A stretch of DNA of 64,000 bases from Ammoniphilus resinae (lineage in GTDB: Bacteria > Bacillota > Bacilli > Aneurinibacillales > RAOX-1). Below the pieces are notes generated by a model. That model worked only from the letters and a program-made list of their open reading frames with translations, was not told the origin of the DNA and did no database searches. The stretch lies in NCBI RefSeq assembly GCF_017873965.1, contig NZ_JAGGKT010000001.1, positions 434,001 through 498,000 of the forward strand, read 5' to 3'. Of the stretch, positions 1-8,342 are shown piece by piece. The position numbers and the translations under genes are program-made. The stretch's first letter is position 1. Every line of letters starts with the position of its first letter.

Positions 1-2
1 AC

Positions 3-509
3 CTACCACATGCGGAAATTGAGTATACGAAGAGTACTGCGGAGGCAGTCCGGTTGGTTGGCGAGAACCCAACACAACCTTGGGCGGCAATTGGAAACCG
101 GCTTGCACAGTCGATCTATCCTGTGCATTTTCTTCAGGAGGAAATACAGGATCATAGCAATAACTATACCCGATTTTTTATAATAAGCCGTTATAAGCCA
201 GTATTGCAAGCAACAGACCATGAAAAAACATCTATTTTAGTTACACTGCCGTCTGATTTTCCAGGGGCTCTATACCAAGTATTGGCAGCCTTCGCATGGC
301 GAAAGATCAACCTTTCCAAAATTGAATCTAGACCGACAAAAACAGGTTTGGGCAACTATCATTTTATTATTGATATTGATCAGCAAATGGATGAGGTCCT
401 GCTTCCAGGAGCATTCGCTGAAATTGAGGCTTTGGGCTGTCAAATCCGAACCTTAGGATCCTATCCCTTTTATGTTAAGAAAGCAGAAGTTGGCTCTGAA
501 AGCTGTTGA
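3..509 (+). CDS. pheA: Prephenate dehydratase, C-terminal part (gene cut by window start)
   Basis: The frame is open from the first bases of the window, so this is the 3' part of a longer gene. It converts prephenate to phenylpyruvate in phenylalanine synthesis. The visible part begins with a dehydratase-like STAEAV segment, then a TRF motif (NNYTRFFII), and ends in an ACT regulatory domain with the ESRPTK phenylalanine-binding signature. The ACT domain is the usual site of feedback inhibition by phenylalanine. The catalytic N-terminal half lies outside the window. The gene is followed by about 170 bases without a clear terminator before ilvE. Confidence 0.93.
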   Translation, partial: LPHAEIEYTKSTAEAVRLVGENPTQPWAAIGNRLAQSIYPVHFLQEEIQDHSNNYTRFFIISRYKPVLQATDHEKTSILVTLPSDFPGALYQVLAAFAWRKINLSKIESRPTKTGLGNYHFIIDIDQQMDEVLLPGAFAEIEALGCQIRTLGSYPFYVKKAEVGSESC

Positions 510-681
510 CTTTCCTAGGACTCGTCCTTATAATGACAAATGTCATTAATTAGATTTTTTTGTCGTATTTAATTGGGTAAATTAAGTATTGTACAGCTAT
601 TTGAGATGTCCTTTCAAGAACGTTTGTTATTTTAGCCTATTGAATTCAATTCTTTAGAGCATTAAGGTGGAGGTACCTCAT

Positions 682-1560
682 ATGGAGCAGCGTTGGATCT
701 ATTTAAATGGAGAAATCGTGAAAAAAGAGGATGCGAAAATTTCCGTTTTCGATCATGGTTTTCTTTATGGTGATGGGATTTTTGAAGGGATTCGAGTCTA
801 TAACGGAGTTATATACAAGTGTAAGGAACATATAGACCGGCTGTATGATTCCGCAAAATCAATCATGTTAGATATTGGCATGACTAAAGAAGAAATGACC
901 GAAGCCATGGCTGAAACGATCAGAAAAAATGGGATGCGGGATGCCTATATCCGCTTGGTTGTTTCTCGTGGTACAGGAGATCTAGGACTCGATCCACGGA
1001 AATGTCCTAAACCTTCTACTATCATCATTGTTGAGAAATTGGCCTTGTTTCCAAAAGAACATTATGAGACAGGGATTCGCATTATTACCGTACCAACTAG
1101 AAGAAATGTGCCGGATGCACTAAATCCGAAAATCAAATCCTTGAACTATTTAAATAATATCCTTGTTAAGCTTGAAGCGAATATGGCTGGGGTTAGTGAA
1201 GCACTTATGCTTAATGCTCAAGGTTACGTTTGTGAAGGGTCAGGGGACAATATTTTTATTATTAAAAACAAAGTGATTTACACTCCACCAAGTTACTTAG
1301 GTGCACTTGAGGGGATTACCCGCAATGCGATTATTGACATTGCGGAACGTCTAGGCTACAAATTGAAAGAAGAGCCATTTACCCGCCACGATGTTTACAC
1401 TGCTGATGAGGTTTTCCTAACTGGAACAGCAGCAGAAGTCATTGCTGTTTACGAAGTAGACGGTCGCGTAGTTGGAGACGGTCGCCCAGGACCAGTTACA
1501 AATGAACTATTAGAAGAATTCAGACGTGAAGTAGATAAAGACGGATTACAAGTGTTTTAA
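682..1560 (+). CDS. ilvE: Branched-chain amino acid aminotransferase
   Basis: PLP-dependent class IV aminotransferase that makes leucine, isoleucine and valine from their keto acids using glutamate. The 292-residue protein has the expected N-terminal FDHGFLYGDGIFEGIR block (about residues 23-38), the PLP-binding lysine in KSLNYLNN (K152) and the phosphate-contact block EGSGDNIF. I chose the ATG at 682 because AAGGTGGAGG lies 8 bases upstream; the GTG at 667 would lie inside that ribosome binding site. A D-amino-acid aminotransferase is the main alternative in this fold, but the size and KSLNYLNN block favour IlvE. A strong terminator follows. Confidence 0.92.
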   Translation: MEQRWIYLNGEIVKKEDAKISVFDHGFLYGDGIFEGIRVYNGVIYKCKEHIDRLYDSAKSIMLDIGMTKEEMTEAMAETIRKNGMRDAYIRLVVSRGTGDLGLDPRKCPKPSTIIIVEKLALFPKEHYETGIRIITVPTRRNVPDALNPKIKSLNYLNNILVKLEANMAGVSEALMLNAQGYVCEGSGDNIFIIKNKVIYTPPSYLGALEGITRNAIIDIAERLGYKLKEEPFTRHDVYTADEVFLTGTAAEVIAVYEVDGRVVGDGRPGPVTNELLEEFRREVDKDGLQVF

Positions 1561-1576
1561 TATAGTAAGCGAGCTA

Positions 1577-1605
1577 AAGGGTGCCTAACTGGGCACCCTT
1601 TTTTT
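1577..1605 (+). terminator. Rho-independent terminator after ilvE
   Basis: A perfect 9-bp stem (AAGGGTGCC with GGCACCCTT) closes a short loop and is followed by a T run. It ends the ilvE transcript. Confidence 0.9.
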
Positions 1606-1895
1606 CGTACAGTTATAGTCTCAAAATGAACCAAACCTTTTTAACAGCATGACACACTGTACAATTGGAGAAGGCTGCAAATAATTTTTTTGGGGGATTT
1701 TGACAAAGAATCCCTTGACTGTTCTCTCGATGTGCTGGTGGGCCTTGTCGCCGTCATATGCTTCTCGTACCTAAAGTTGGGTTGGTTGGGGAGGGACAGG
1801 GGGATAAAGAGGGAAGAGTCATTGGAGAGGTGCGCAGGGCAATCATTGTTTAGTGATAAGATTAAGCAAGTCAGCAAGTGTCAAAATCTGATGCT
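1606..1895. other. Gene-free stretch, nothing recognised
   Basis: This 290-base stretch between the ilvE terminator and the repeat array has no open frame with a plausible ribosome binding site and no recognised RNA motif. A TTGACA at 1700-1705 lacks a matching -10 box at the usual distance. A G-rich run (GTTGGGTTGGTTGGGGAGG, about 1777-1795) lies in the middle. Confidence 0.5.
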
Positions 1896-1899
1896 TTTT

Positions 1900-2107
1900 C
1901 CTGACTGGATCATGTCCTAAACGTGGTTACCTGTCAGAAAACGAGGGTTTTCCTGACTGGATCATGTCCTAAACGTGGTTACTTGTCAGAAAACGAGTGC
2001 TTTCCTGACTGGATCATGTCCTAAACGTGGTTACCTGTCAGAAAACGAGTGCTTTCCTGACTGGATCATGTCCTAAACGTGGTTACCTGTCAGAAAACAA
2101 GGGTTTT
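1900..2107. repeat. Four tandem copies of a 52-bp repeat
   Basis: The word CCTGACTGGATCATGTCC recurs at 1900, 1952, 2004 and 2056, exactly 52 bases apart, and a fifth partial copy starts at 2108 and diverges after CCTGAC. Copies differ at only a few bases. Each unit carries TTTCCTGACTGG near one end and ACCTGTCAGAAAA near the other. These are imperfect inverted repeats of each other, so each unit can fold. The copies are contiguous with no spacers, and I see no ribosome-bound reading frame through them. Confidence 0.95.
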
Positions 2108-2268
2108 CCTGACAGACCAAGCTCCAATTTCTGTCGTCTCTCCTCTAGGATCCCAACTCAGTCAGACCACTGATCCACAGATCCCGCCCATCTTTTCACC
2201 TTCCTTTATGAGCAATTTGCCCACTCCTGCATATGATGTAAGGAATTTTAGGAAAGGGGTCTTTCGCG

Positions 2269-3321
2269 TTGAAAATCCATATTGTCAAAAGAGGAGAAAC
2301 TTTAGCAAAGATAGCCAAGAGATACAATCTATCTTTGCAAAAACTGCAGGAGGTCAATGGCCATATTAAGGACATCGAGAAGATAGCTGCGGGTACGAAG
2401 GTGAAGGTGCCAACGGCTTCTGTTCCTTTAAGGAAGAGGGCACAACAAACCATTCCGGTGGTAAAGAGAACAGAATCAGTTTCTAATATGGAAAGTCAAG
2501 AGCTTTCAAGGGATCAAATTTCGAATTTCTCTGCCGATGTAGAAGACTTAGATCAAAGTGTAGGAAGTTCCAACTATTCATCTGCCTACGGAATGGATCA
2601 GGCAAGAATGGCCCCACCTATGCCACATTATGGGGCAACCGCACCGGGAATGATCCCACCTCTACCTATGCCACCAGCCCCACCCTATGCGGCAGAGCAG
2701 GAGATGACAGCGGCAAGGGCTTATCAACCAGGGATGTATCCAGGGGGATATTCATCCGACGTGACACCTTCAGGGTATTTCTATCCCTATCCTGGTGTTC
2801 CAATGGCAGGGCCTATGCCTTCTGGATGTGACTGTAATGCAGGTCCAGGACCGGGTTTCCCATATCCAATGAGTCCAATGAATCCAATGAATCCAATGAA
2901 TCCAATGAATCCAATGGAGCCTATGGGTCCAATGGGTCCATATGGAATGCCTGACCCGTATATGCAGCAACCAACAGCAGTCTCACCTTATTCCGTTGGG
3001 ATGCCGATGTATCCCGAGCATGAGATGCAAAACCAGCATGACAAGAAATTTTTCACCCAGGCTCATTATCCATCGCCCTATCATGAACAATTATATTACA
3101 CCTATGCTGAAAAGGGAGAAGACTGCGGGCAGGAATATATGCCGCCTTCTCATCCAGGATTGGTAAGTCCATATATGATGCAACCAGGGCCGCCTTTTAT
3201 GAACCAGCCAGGATATCATCACATGCCCCACAATATGTACCCTTACGGAAATGGATCGTGGGGTTGTGAGGAAGAAAGCTCATCATGTTCCAGTTCTAAC
3301 TATCGGGAGAAAAAGGATTAA
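2269..3321 (+). CDS. safA: LysM-domain spore coat assembly protein, SafA-like
   Basis: SafA is a spore protein that sits at the cortex-coat interface and recruits inner-coat proteins. Here a single LysM domain fills residues 3-48 (HIVKRGETLAKIAKRYN ... GTKVKVP), followed by a linker and a long Met, Pro, Tyr and Gly-rich low-complexity tail to residue 350. The tail includes an MNP tripeptide repeat coded by 9-bp units near 2870-2920 and a Cys/Ser-rich C-terminus. The start is TTG at 2269, 8 bases after AGGAAAGGGG. A sporulation-sigma promoter is expected, but no convincing SigE or SigK box could be placed. Position before nadE, bofC and ruvAB fits SafA. Confidence 0.82.
   Translation: MKIHIVKRGETLAKIAKRYNLSLQKLQEVNGHIKDIEKIAAGTKVKVPTASVPLRKRAQQTIPVVKRTESVSNMESQELSRDQISNFSADVEDLDQSVGSSNYSSAYGMDQARMAPPMPHYGATAPGMIPPLPMPPAPPYAAEQEMTAARAYQPGMYPGGYSSDVTPSGYFYPYPGVPMAGPMPSGCDCNAGPGPGFPYPMSPMNPMNPMNPMNPMEPMGPMGPYGMPDPYMQQPTAVSPYSVGMPMYPEHEMQNQHDKKFFTQAHYPSPYHEQLYYTYAEKGEDCGQEYMPPSHPGLVSPYMMQPGPPFMNQPGYHHMPHNMYPYGNGSWGCEEESSSCSSSNYREKKD
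2871..2920 (+). repeat. 9-bp tandem repeat inside safA
   Basis: Direct repeats of CCAATGAAT code for consecutive MNP tripeptides, flanked by diverged MSP, MEP and MGP units. Such a tract could change in copy number without breaking frame. Confidence 0.85.
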
Positions 3322-3328
3322 CTAGCTG

Positions 3329-3352
3329 GGGGTACGTTAAGTACCCCTTTTT
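3329..3352 (+). terminator. Terminator after safA
   Basis: GGGGTAC pairs with GTACCCC across a GTTAA loop, followed by TTTTT. Confidence 0.85.
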
Positions 3353-3373
3353 ACAACTAAAGGAGCCGTGAAT

Positions 3374-4393
3374 ATGCAGGCAGACCTTATTCAGAAAATG
3401 CAAAAACAATGGAGGCGTCACGTAAAATCGGTGAAAAGGATACGCAAAGCCTTGTTTGTTGATACTTTTCAAGGACCGATTTTTGTCAAGGGATATGATT
3501 CTCTGCAAAAAGTGGAATGGGTTGTATTTCTGACGGAAAAATTACGAGAAAAGGGATTTAAACGAACGCTGCAATATGTTTATACGAAGGATCAATTGCC
3601 ATACATTCCTCACGAAGGAAGATATTATGTTGCAACAAAGCCAATCCCAGGCAGGGATGCACAATATGATACTTTTCACGACATTGTTCTCACTGTTTCC
3701 TGCTTAGCCGAGTTCCATTATCATGCACAACAGATTAAAGGAGGTCCGGTCTATCCGGAAGCATCGGTTCCTATCTTGGATAAGTGGGAGGATCGACTTC
3801 AGCGGTTTCAAACGATTATTGAAAGAATGAAACGAAGCAGATCCCTTGGTACACTTGAAAAAAGAATTATCAAAATTTCCCCTTATATCATACAAGAAGC
3901 ACAATCTGCTTTGGATTTCACCAAACGATCACCGATTGAGCAGGAATACCGGCAATCTTTAATCGATCATTGTGTGGCACATCGCGATCTGGCGAGCCAC
4001 AATTTTAGGATTGGCGATCAAACCTACCTCATTGATTACGATACCGCAATGTATGATAATCAATTGCTTGACCTTGTCCAGATGATGAACCGTACGCTGG
4101 ATCAACAAGCCTGGAATCTGGATATATTTGCAACAATGATCGAACAATATCAGAGATGGAAACCCTTGAATGACCAGCAACTCTCTCTAGCTTATCTGCT
4201 GTTACGTTATCCGGATAATTTTATGCGGGAAGTAATCGGGTTATATGGGGGACGGCCAGCCTTGGTTTCCAAAAAAATAGATGCCTATCTGACTATGATC
4301 ATGAAGAATTGGAGTCATCGGATGACCTTCTTTCAAGGAAGTAGGCACTTTTTTAGGGAGGAAGCAGATAGCGATTCTTCCATTGTGGTATGA
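3374..4393 (+). CDS. CotS/YsxE-family spore coat kinase-like protein
   Basis: The 339-residue protein resembles the aminoglycoside-phosphotransferase and CotS fold used by several spore coat proteins. HRDLASHNF (about residues 203-211) matches the catalytic loop and IDYDTA (about 220-225) the metal-binding aspartate. A phosphotransferase activity is therefore possible, but the substrate is unknown. The ATG at 3374 is preferred: AAAGGAG ends 8 bases upstream, whereas the GTG at 3368 would be too close. It lies between safA and nadE, consistent with a spore coat role, as YsxE next to spoVID in B. subtilis. Which CotS paralogue it equals cannot be decided. Confidence 0.78.
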   Translation: MQADLIQKMQKQWRRHVKSVKRIRKALFVDTFQGPIFVKGYDSLQKVEWVVFLTEKLREKGFKRTLQYVYTKDQLPYIPHEGRYYVATKPIPGRDAQYDTFHDIVLTVSCLAEFHYHAQQIKGGPVYPEASVPILDKWEDRLQRFQTIIERMKRSRSLGTLEKRIIKISPYIIQEAQSALDFTKRSPIEQEYRQSLIDHCVAHRDLASHNFRIGDQTYLIDYDTAMYDNQLLDLVQMMNRTLDQQAWNLDIFATMIEQYQRWKPLNDQQLSLAYLLLRYPDNFMREVIGLYGGRPALVSKKIDAYLTMIMKNWSHRMTFFQGSRHFFREEADSDSSIVV

Positions 4394-4428
4394 TGAAGGA
4401 AAAGTGGGTATAGTGGAGGTAGCAACAG

Positions 4429-5178
4429 ATGAGGACTATCGAAGAAAAAGTTCAATTAACGGTAGAATGGCTGCGCCAACAGGTGGAAAATGCAGGGGTC
4501 AATGGACTAATAGTAGGTGTAAGCGGCGGAATTGACAGCGCCGTGGTAGCGGGATTGATCAAGAAGGCCTTTCCTGATCAATCCCTAGGTGTTATTATGC
4601 CATGTAGCTCTAATTCAAAGGATAAAGAAGATGCCCTCCGAGTAGTTCAGTCCTTTGAATTGGATTATATTGAAGTGAATCTGACAGAGCCGCATAAGAT
4701 CCTTTTAAGTTCGGTCGACCAAAAACTGAAAGAAAAGAATGCCTATCGGCAGGAAATCAGTCAATTAAATGATGGTAACTTACGTGCACGGTTAAGAATG
4801 AGTACACTATATGCAATTGCCGGACACTACCGATACCTCGTGGTTGGAACAGATAATGCAGCGGAAGTTTATACTGGATATTACACCAAATACGGTGATG
4901 GCGGTGTGGACATTTTACCACTTAGTCATTTGAAAAAGAGCGAAGTGTTCGAATGGGGACGTTATTTGGGGGTTCCGGTGGAAGTGTTGGAACGCCAGCC
5001 GAGTGCTGGTTTATGGGAAAATCAAACCGATGAATCAGAAATGGGAACAACCTATGCCATGATCGATGCGTTTCTTGACGGAGAGGATATTCCTGAAAAG
5101 GATCGCGCAATCATTGAACGTCTTCATAAAATTTCCGAACATAAGCGCCATATGCCCCCTAGCCCTCCTAAGTTCTAG
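4429..5178 (+). CDS. nadE: NH3-dependent NAD+ synthetase
   Basis: Catalyses the ATP-dependent amidation of deamido-NAD+ with ammonia, the last step of NAD synthesis. The N-type ATP pyrophosphatase loop SGGIDSA is at residues 32-38, and the deamido-NAD/ATP-binding block GTDNAAEVYTGYYTKYGDG follows in the middle. At 249 residues it is the short, ammonia-using form without a glutaminase domain. The ATG at 4429 has TGGAGGT upstream. nadD lies in the same window at 55987, in another cluster. Confidence 0.93.
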   Translation: MRTIEEKVQLTVEWLRQQVENAGVNGLIVGVSGGIDSAVVAGLIKKAFPDQSLGVIMPCSSNSKDKEDALRVVQSFELDYIEVNLTEPHKILLSSVDQKLKEKNAYRQEISQLNDGNLRARLRMSTLYAIAGHYRYLVVGTDNAAEVYTGYYTKYGDGGVDILPLSHLKKSEVFEWGRYLGVPVEVLERQPSAGLWENQTDESEMGTTYAMIDAFLDGEDIPEKDRAIIERLHKISEHKRHMPPSPPKF

Positions 5179-5192
5179 GTAACAGGGTATAT

Positions 5193-5240
5193 CCCTTTCT
5201 AAAGTTGGAAATAACTTGGATTAAAAAGCTTTAGAAGGGG
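5193..5240 (+). promoter_or_regulatory. Hairpin covering the bofC ribosome binding site
   Basis: TTCTAAAG (5197-5204) pairs perfectly with CTTTAGAA (5229-5236), and CCC upstream can extend onto the following GGGG with a one-base bulge. The 3' arm contains the AAGGGG ribosome binding site of bofC, so the fold could limit its translation. It is not followed by a T run. Confidence 0.45.
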
Positions 5241-5245
5241 TTTAT

Positions 5246-5866
5246 ATGTGGCAACAAAATAAAAGGAAATCTAAAATAGTTTTCCTGTGGATGATGGTTA
5301 TCCTTCTCATCGCCTTTCTCGGTGGGTGCAGTTGGTTAATGTATAAATCACAGCAGGAGGCTCCTATAAGTGAACAAGCCGCATTAGATGCGGAGGCTGA
5401 ACCAGCTATATCGTCAATGGAAGTTTCCATCGTATTGAAAAAGTCCTTTGTGTGCGGTGTGGAATCGGAAGAAAAATTAAGTCAAATGGTTGCGTCAACT
5501 GATCAGGTTATTCAGGATTACCAAGATTGGCAGCTTCTCTCTCAGGAAGGGAATCACTTTGAATTTGGTAAACAGGTCAATGACCTTGCACCAATCTGTA
5601 AGGAAAAAGGATATTTCGGCTTATCCAAAGATGGCATACTGACACTGTACGAAGGCCCGCCTGAAGAGCAAAAGGTAATCCAGACCTTCTTTCAAATCAA
5701 TACAAAAAAATTAGAATCGGCACTGCCTATGAGTGAACTAGAATTTCTGCAAAAGGGCATTCGGATAACAGATATCGCTGAATACAACAGCATCCTTTCC
5801 AGCTATGAGGAATTTGCCAACCTAACCGGGAATGTGAAGAAAAAGGTTGAGGCCGATGAAGGGTAG
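5246..5866 (+). CDS. bofC: BofC-like intercompartmental signalling protein
   Basis: BofC is made in the forespore and restrains the SpoIVB protease, so it times pro-SigmaK processing. The 206-residue protein has a basic N-terminus and one membrane or signal segment (about residues 10-30, with GGCSW), then an exported domain. The later KEKGYFGLSKDG block is typical of the family BofC C-terminal domain. Position between nadE and ruvC matches B. subtilis, where bofC lies just before ruvAB. The GGCSW could be read as a lipobox, but the segment lacks a clear leucine at -3. sigK itself is in this window at 47732. Confidence 0.8.
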   Translation: MWQQNKRKSKIVFLWMMVILLIAFLGGCSWLMYKSQQEAPISEQAALDAEAEPAISSMEVSIVLKKSFVCGVESEEKLSQMVASTDQVIQDYQDWQLLSQEGNHFEFGKQVNDLAPICKEKGYFGLSKDGILTLYEGPPEEQKVIQTFFQINTKKLESALPMSELEFLQKGIRITDIAEYNSILSSYEEFANLTGNVKKKVEADEG

Positions 5867-5868
5867 AA

Positions 5869-5899
5869 GACAGTCTTACAGATAAGGCTGTCTTTTTTT
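5869..5899 (+). terminator. Terminator after bofC
   Basis: GACAGTCTT pairs with AAGGCTGTC with one G-T pair, followed by seven T residues. Confidence 0.88.
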
Positions 5900-5955
5900 C
5901 TACCTTTCGTTATAGTAGAATGAAATAGATATTATAGGGCTGGAGCTGGTATTAA

Positions 5956-6456
5956 GTGAGAATTATAGGAATTGACCCTGGACTGGCGATTGTAGGATTT
6001 GGCATCATCGACAAAATTGGCAGCAAGCTCGTCCCCAAACAATATGGCTGCATCAGGACGGAAGCACATACCTCCGAACCGCTTCGTTTAAAACAAATCT
6101 ATGATGCAATGACCTCCCTTCTCGCGAAGTATCAACCGGAAGTTATGGGAATTGAAAAGCTTTATTTTAACCGCAATGTAACAACTGCCTTTTCTGTCGG
6201 GCAGGCCCGTGGAGTGATTGTACTTGCTGCAGAAGAAGCAGGAATACCTGTTTATGAGTACACCCCTTTACAGGTGAAACAGGCAATTGTTGGCTATGGT
6301 CAAGCCGAAAAAAGGCAAATGCAGGAGATGGTGAAGGTTCTCTTATCCCTACGGGAGACCCCAAAACCAGATGATACAGCGGATGCTTTAGGAGTGGCGA
6401 TTACACATGCCCATTCCTCTTTTATTCAAAATATAAGTCATGGTGTGAAGAAATGA
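5956..6456 (+). CDS. ruvC: Holliday junction endonuclease RuvC
   Basis: Resolves Holliday junctions left by RuvAB branch migration. The 166-residue protein has the RNase H-like acidic set: D7 in GIDPG, E67 in GIEKLYF, and D139, D140 and D143 in the DDTADALGVAI block. Start is GTG at 5956 with a weak GGAG ten bases upstream. The stop overlaps the ruvA start by 4 bases, which argues for coupled translation. B. subtilis uses RecU instead of RuvC, so a canonical ruvC here marks a different Bacillales lineage. Confidence 0.93.
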   Translation: MRIIGIDPGLAIVGFGIIDKIGSKLVPKQYGCIRTEAHTSEPLRLKQIYDAMTSLLAKYQPEVMGIEKLYFNRNVTTAFSVGQARGVIVLAAEEAGIPVYEYTPLQVKQAIVGYGQAEKRQMQEMVKVLLSLRETPKPDDTADALGVAITHAHSSFIQNISHGVKK

Positions 6457-7073
6457 TAGATTTTATTGAAGGACAAGTAGAGTACATCGAAAAGGATTGT
6501 ATTATTGTTTTAACCAAACAGGGAGTGGGCTATCAGATATTTTGTCCGAATCCTTACGAATACAGAAAAATGGAGCAAAAACGTGTTTATACCCACCAGC
6601 ATGTTCGCGAGGATGCCATCCAGCTCTATGGATTTGTCCATAGAGAACAGCGAGATTTGTTCCGTAAGTTACTGGATGTATCTGGGATTGGCCCCCGCGG
6701 GGCAATCGTCATCCTTGCAGCAGCAACCCCTTCGCAAATTATTGGAGCTGTTCAAAGGGAAGACATAGTTTTTCTTACCAAATTTCCCGGGATCGGTAAA
6801 AAAACAGCAGGTCGAATGATTTTAGATCTAAAAGACAAGTTGAAGGATTTTGGAAATTTGGTGAATGAGCAAGACTGGGGAACGGAGGAGCAACTTTTTG
6901 CTTTTTCGACCGACGAACAGCCTGCCTCTTCCCATCAGGAAGCTGCAGAAGCTTTGAAGGCCTTGGGGTATAGTGATGCAGAAGTGAGCAAAGTAATGGT
7001 CAAGTTGAAAAGCGAGAAAGGGACAACGGAACAATTAATTAAAAAAGCATTACAATTGATTTTAACCAGTTAG
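6453..7073 (+). CDS. ruvA: Holliday junction DNA-binding protein RuvA
   Basis: Tetrameric junction-binding subunit of the RuvAB branch-migration motor. The N-terminal OB-fold (about residues 1-63) is followed by two helix-hairpin-helix motifs, DVSGIGPRGAIVIL and FPGIGKKTAGRMIL, and by a C-terminal UBA-like domain that contacts RuvB (about residues 155-206). The ATG overlaps the ruvC stop (ATGA). The length is normal for the family. Confidence 0.95.
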   Translation: MIDFIEGQVEYIEKDCIIVLTKQGVGYQIFCPNPYEYRKMEQKRVYTHQHVREDAIQLYGFVHREQRDLFRKLLDVSGIGPRGAIVILAAATPSQIIGAVQREDIVFLTKFPGIGKKTAGRMILDLKDKLKDFGNLVNEQDWGTEEQLFAFSTDEQPASSHQEAAEALKALGYSDAEVSKVMVKLKSEKGTTEQLIKKALQLILTS

Positions 7074-7103
7074 TATGAAAACAAGAGGGGGTCACAGAGT
7101 AGG

Positions 7104-8102
7104 ATGGATGATCGGATTATTTCTTCCCAAATGAGCGAAGAGGATCTTGGTGTAGAATATAGCCTGCGCCCCCGATATTTATCGGAATATATAGGTCAAA
7201 AAGTTGTTAAAGAAAATTTAAAGGTCTATATCGAGGCGGCTAAACTACGCAAGGAGTCACTTGATCATGTGTTATTGTACGGACCGCCTGGGCTTGGAAA
7301 AACCACTTTATCTACGATTATTGCCAATGAATTGGGAGTGAATATACGCACCACGTCGGGACCTGCCATCGAAAGACCCGGGGATCTTGCCGCCATTCTA
7401 ACCAACTTACAGCATGGGGATGTGCTGTTTATTGATGAAATTCATCGTTTAAACCGAAGTGTTGAAGAGGTTTTATATCCAGCAATGGAGGACTATGCTT
7501 TGGATATTATAATAGGTAAGGGTCCGAGCGCCCGTTCCGTGCGTTTGGATTTGCCACCCTTCACACTGATTGGCGCAACCACAAGGGCAGGATTGTTGTC
7601 AGCGCCGCTGCGCGACCGCTTTGGAGTCGTTAGCCGTTTGGAATATTATACGATGGACGAGCTCGCTTTCATTGTTAGCAGGTCCGCTGATATTTTAGAA
7701 GTTGGTATTAATCAGCAGGCGTCAGAGGAAATTGCGCTTCGCTCACGTGGTACTCCTCGAATTGCCAACCGGCTATTGAAGAGGGTTAGAGATTTTGCGC
7801 AGGTAAAAGGGAATGGAGTGATTACGGAAGAAATCACACAAGAAGCATTGCAGCAAATTCAAGTGGATCGTCTCGGGTTGGATCAGATCGATCATAAACT
7901 GCTGCTCGCGATTATCCAAAGGTTCCGTGGAGGTCCAGTGGGACTGGACACGATAGCGGCAACCATTGGTGAAGAATCGCATACGATAGAGGATGTTTAT
8001 GAACCTTATCTGCTTCAGATTGGCTTTTTGCAAAGATCGCCGCGAGGAAGAATTGCTACACCATCAGCCTATCAGCATTTTAATTTGGAGGTGCCTTCTT
8101 AA
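7104..8102 (+). CDS. ruvB: Holliday junction branch-migration ATPase RuvB
   Basis: Hexameric AAA+ motor driving branch migration with RuvA. Walker A is GPPGLGKT (residues 60-67), Walker B is LFIDEIHRL, sensor 1 is in GATTRAG, the arginine finger follows LRDRFG, and a winged-helix domain ends the protein ([10 protein letters not shown]). At 332 residues the length is usual. It sits 30 bases after ruvA in the same operon. Confidence 0.96.
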   Translation: MDDRIISSQMSEEDLGVEYSLRPRYLSEYIGQKVVKENLKVYIEAAKLRKESLDHVLLYGPPGLGKTTLSTIIANELGVNIRTTSGPAIERPGDLAAILTNLQHGDVLFIDEIHRLNRSVEEVLYPAMEDYALDIIIGKGPSARSVRLDLPPFTLIGATTRAGLLSAPLRDRFGVVSRLEYYTMDELAFIVSRSADILEVGINQQASEEIALRSRGTPRIANRLLKRVRDFAQVKGNGVITEEITQEALQQIQVDRLGLDQIDHKLLLAIIQRFRGGPVGLDTIAATIGEESHTIEDVYEPYLLQIGFLQRSPRGRIATPSAYQHFNLEVPS

Positions 8103-8104
8103 GG

Positions 8105-8323
8105 ATGAATCCCGTTGCCAAGGCGTTAATTATTACTGGTATCGTGATAGTTATTATCGGCTTACTATGGCAAGTTGGCGGGCGCTTTTTACATCTAGGG
8201 AAACTACCGGGGGACATCGTTATAGAAAAGGAAAACTTTCGTTTCTATTTCCCCTTGGCAACGTGTATTTTGCTTAGTGTTCTGCTGTCTCTCATTTTTT
8301 ATCTGGTTCGTTTATTTAAATAA
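8105..8323 (+). CDS. DUF2905 small membrane protein
   Basis: A 72-residue protein with two membrane segments (about residues 6-24 and 48-68) separated by a short loop rich in Gly and Leu (GGRFLHLGKLPGDI). This pattern matches the DUF2905 family, which is often found beside ruvB in Firmicutes and has no known function. It begins 2 bases after the ruvB stop, so it is almost certainly co-translated with ruvB. Confidence 0.8.
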   Translation: MNPVAKALIITGIVIVIIGLLWQVGGRFLHLGKLPGDIVIEKENFRFYFPLATCILLSVLLSLIFYLVRLFK

Positions 8324-8342
8324 TCAAAGAAAGGAAAGAACT

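Noticed and set aside
1690-1920. 76-codon plus-strand frame before the repeats
   Set aside because: No ribosome binding site and atypical composition; it runs into the repeat array.
1900-2107. CRISPR array
   Set aside because: The 52-bp units are contiguous and have no unique spacers; no cas gene is near.
2770-2970. Minus-strand frame opposite the safA repeat
   Set aside because: His/Trp repeats only mirror the Met/Pro repeat of safA; no ribosome binding site.
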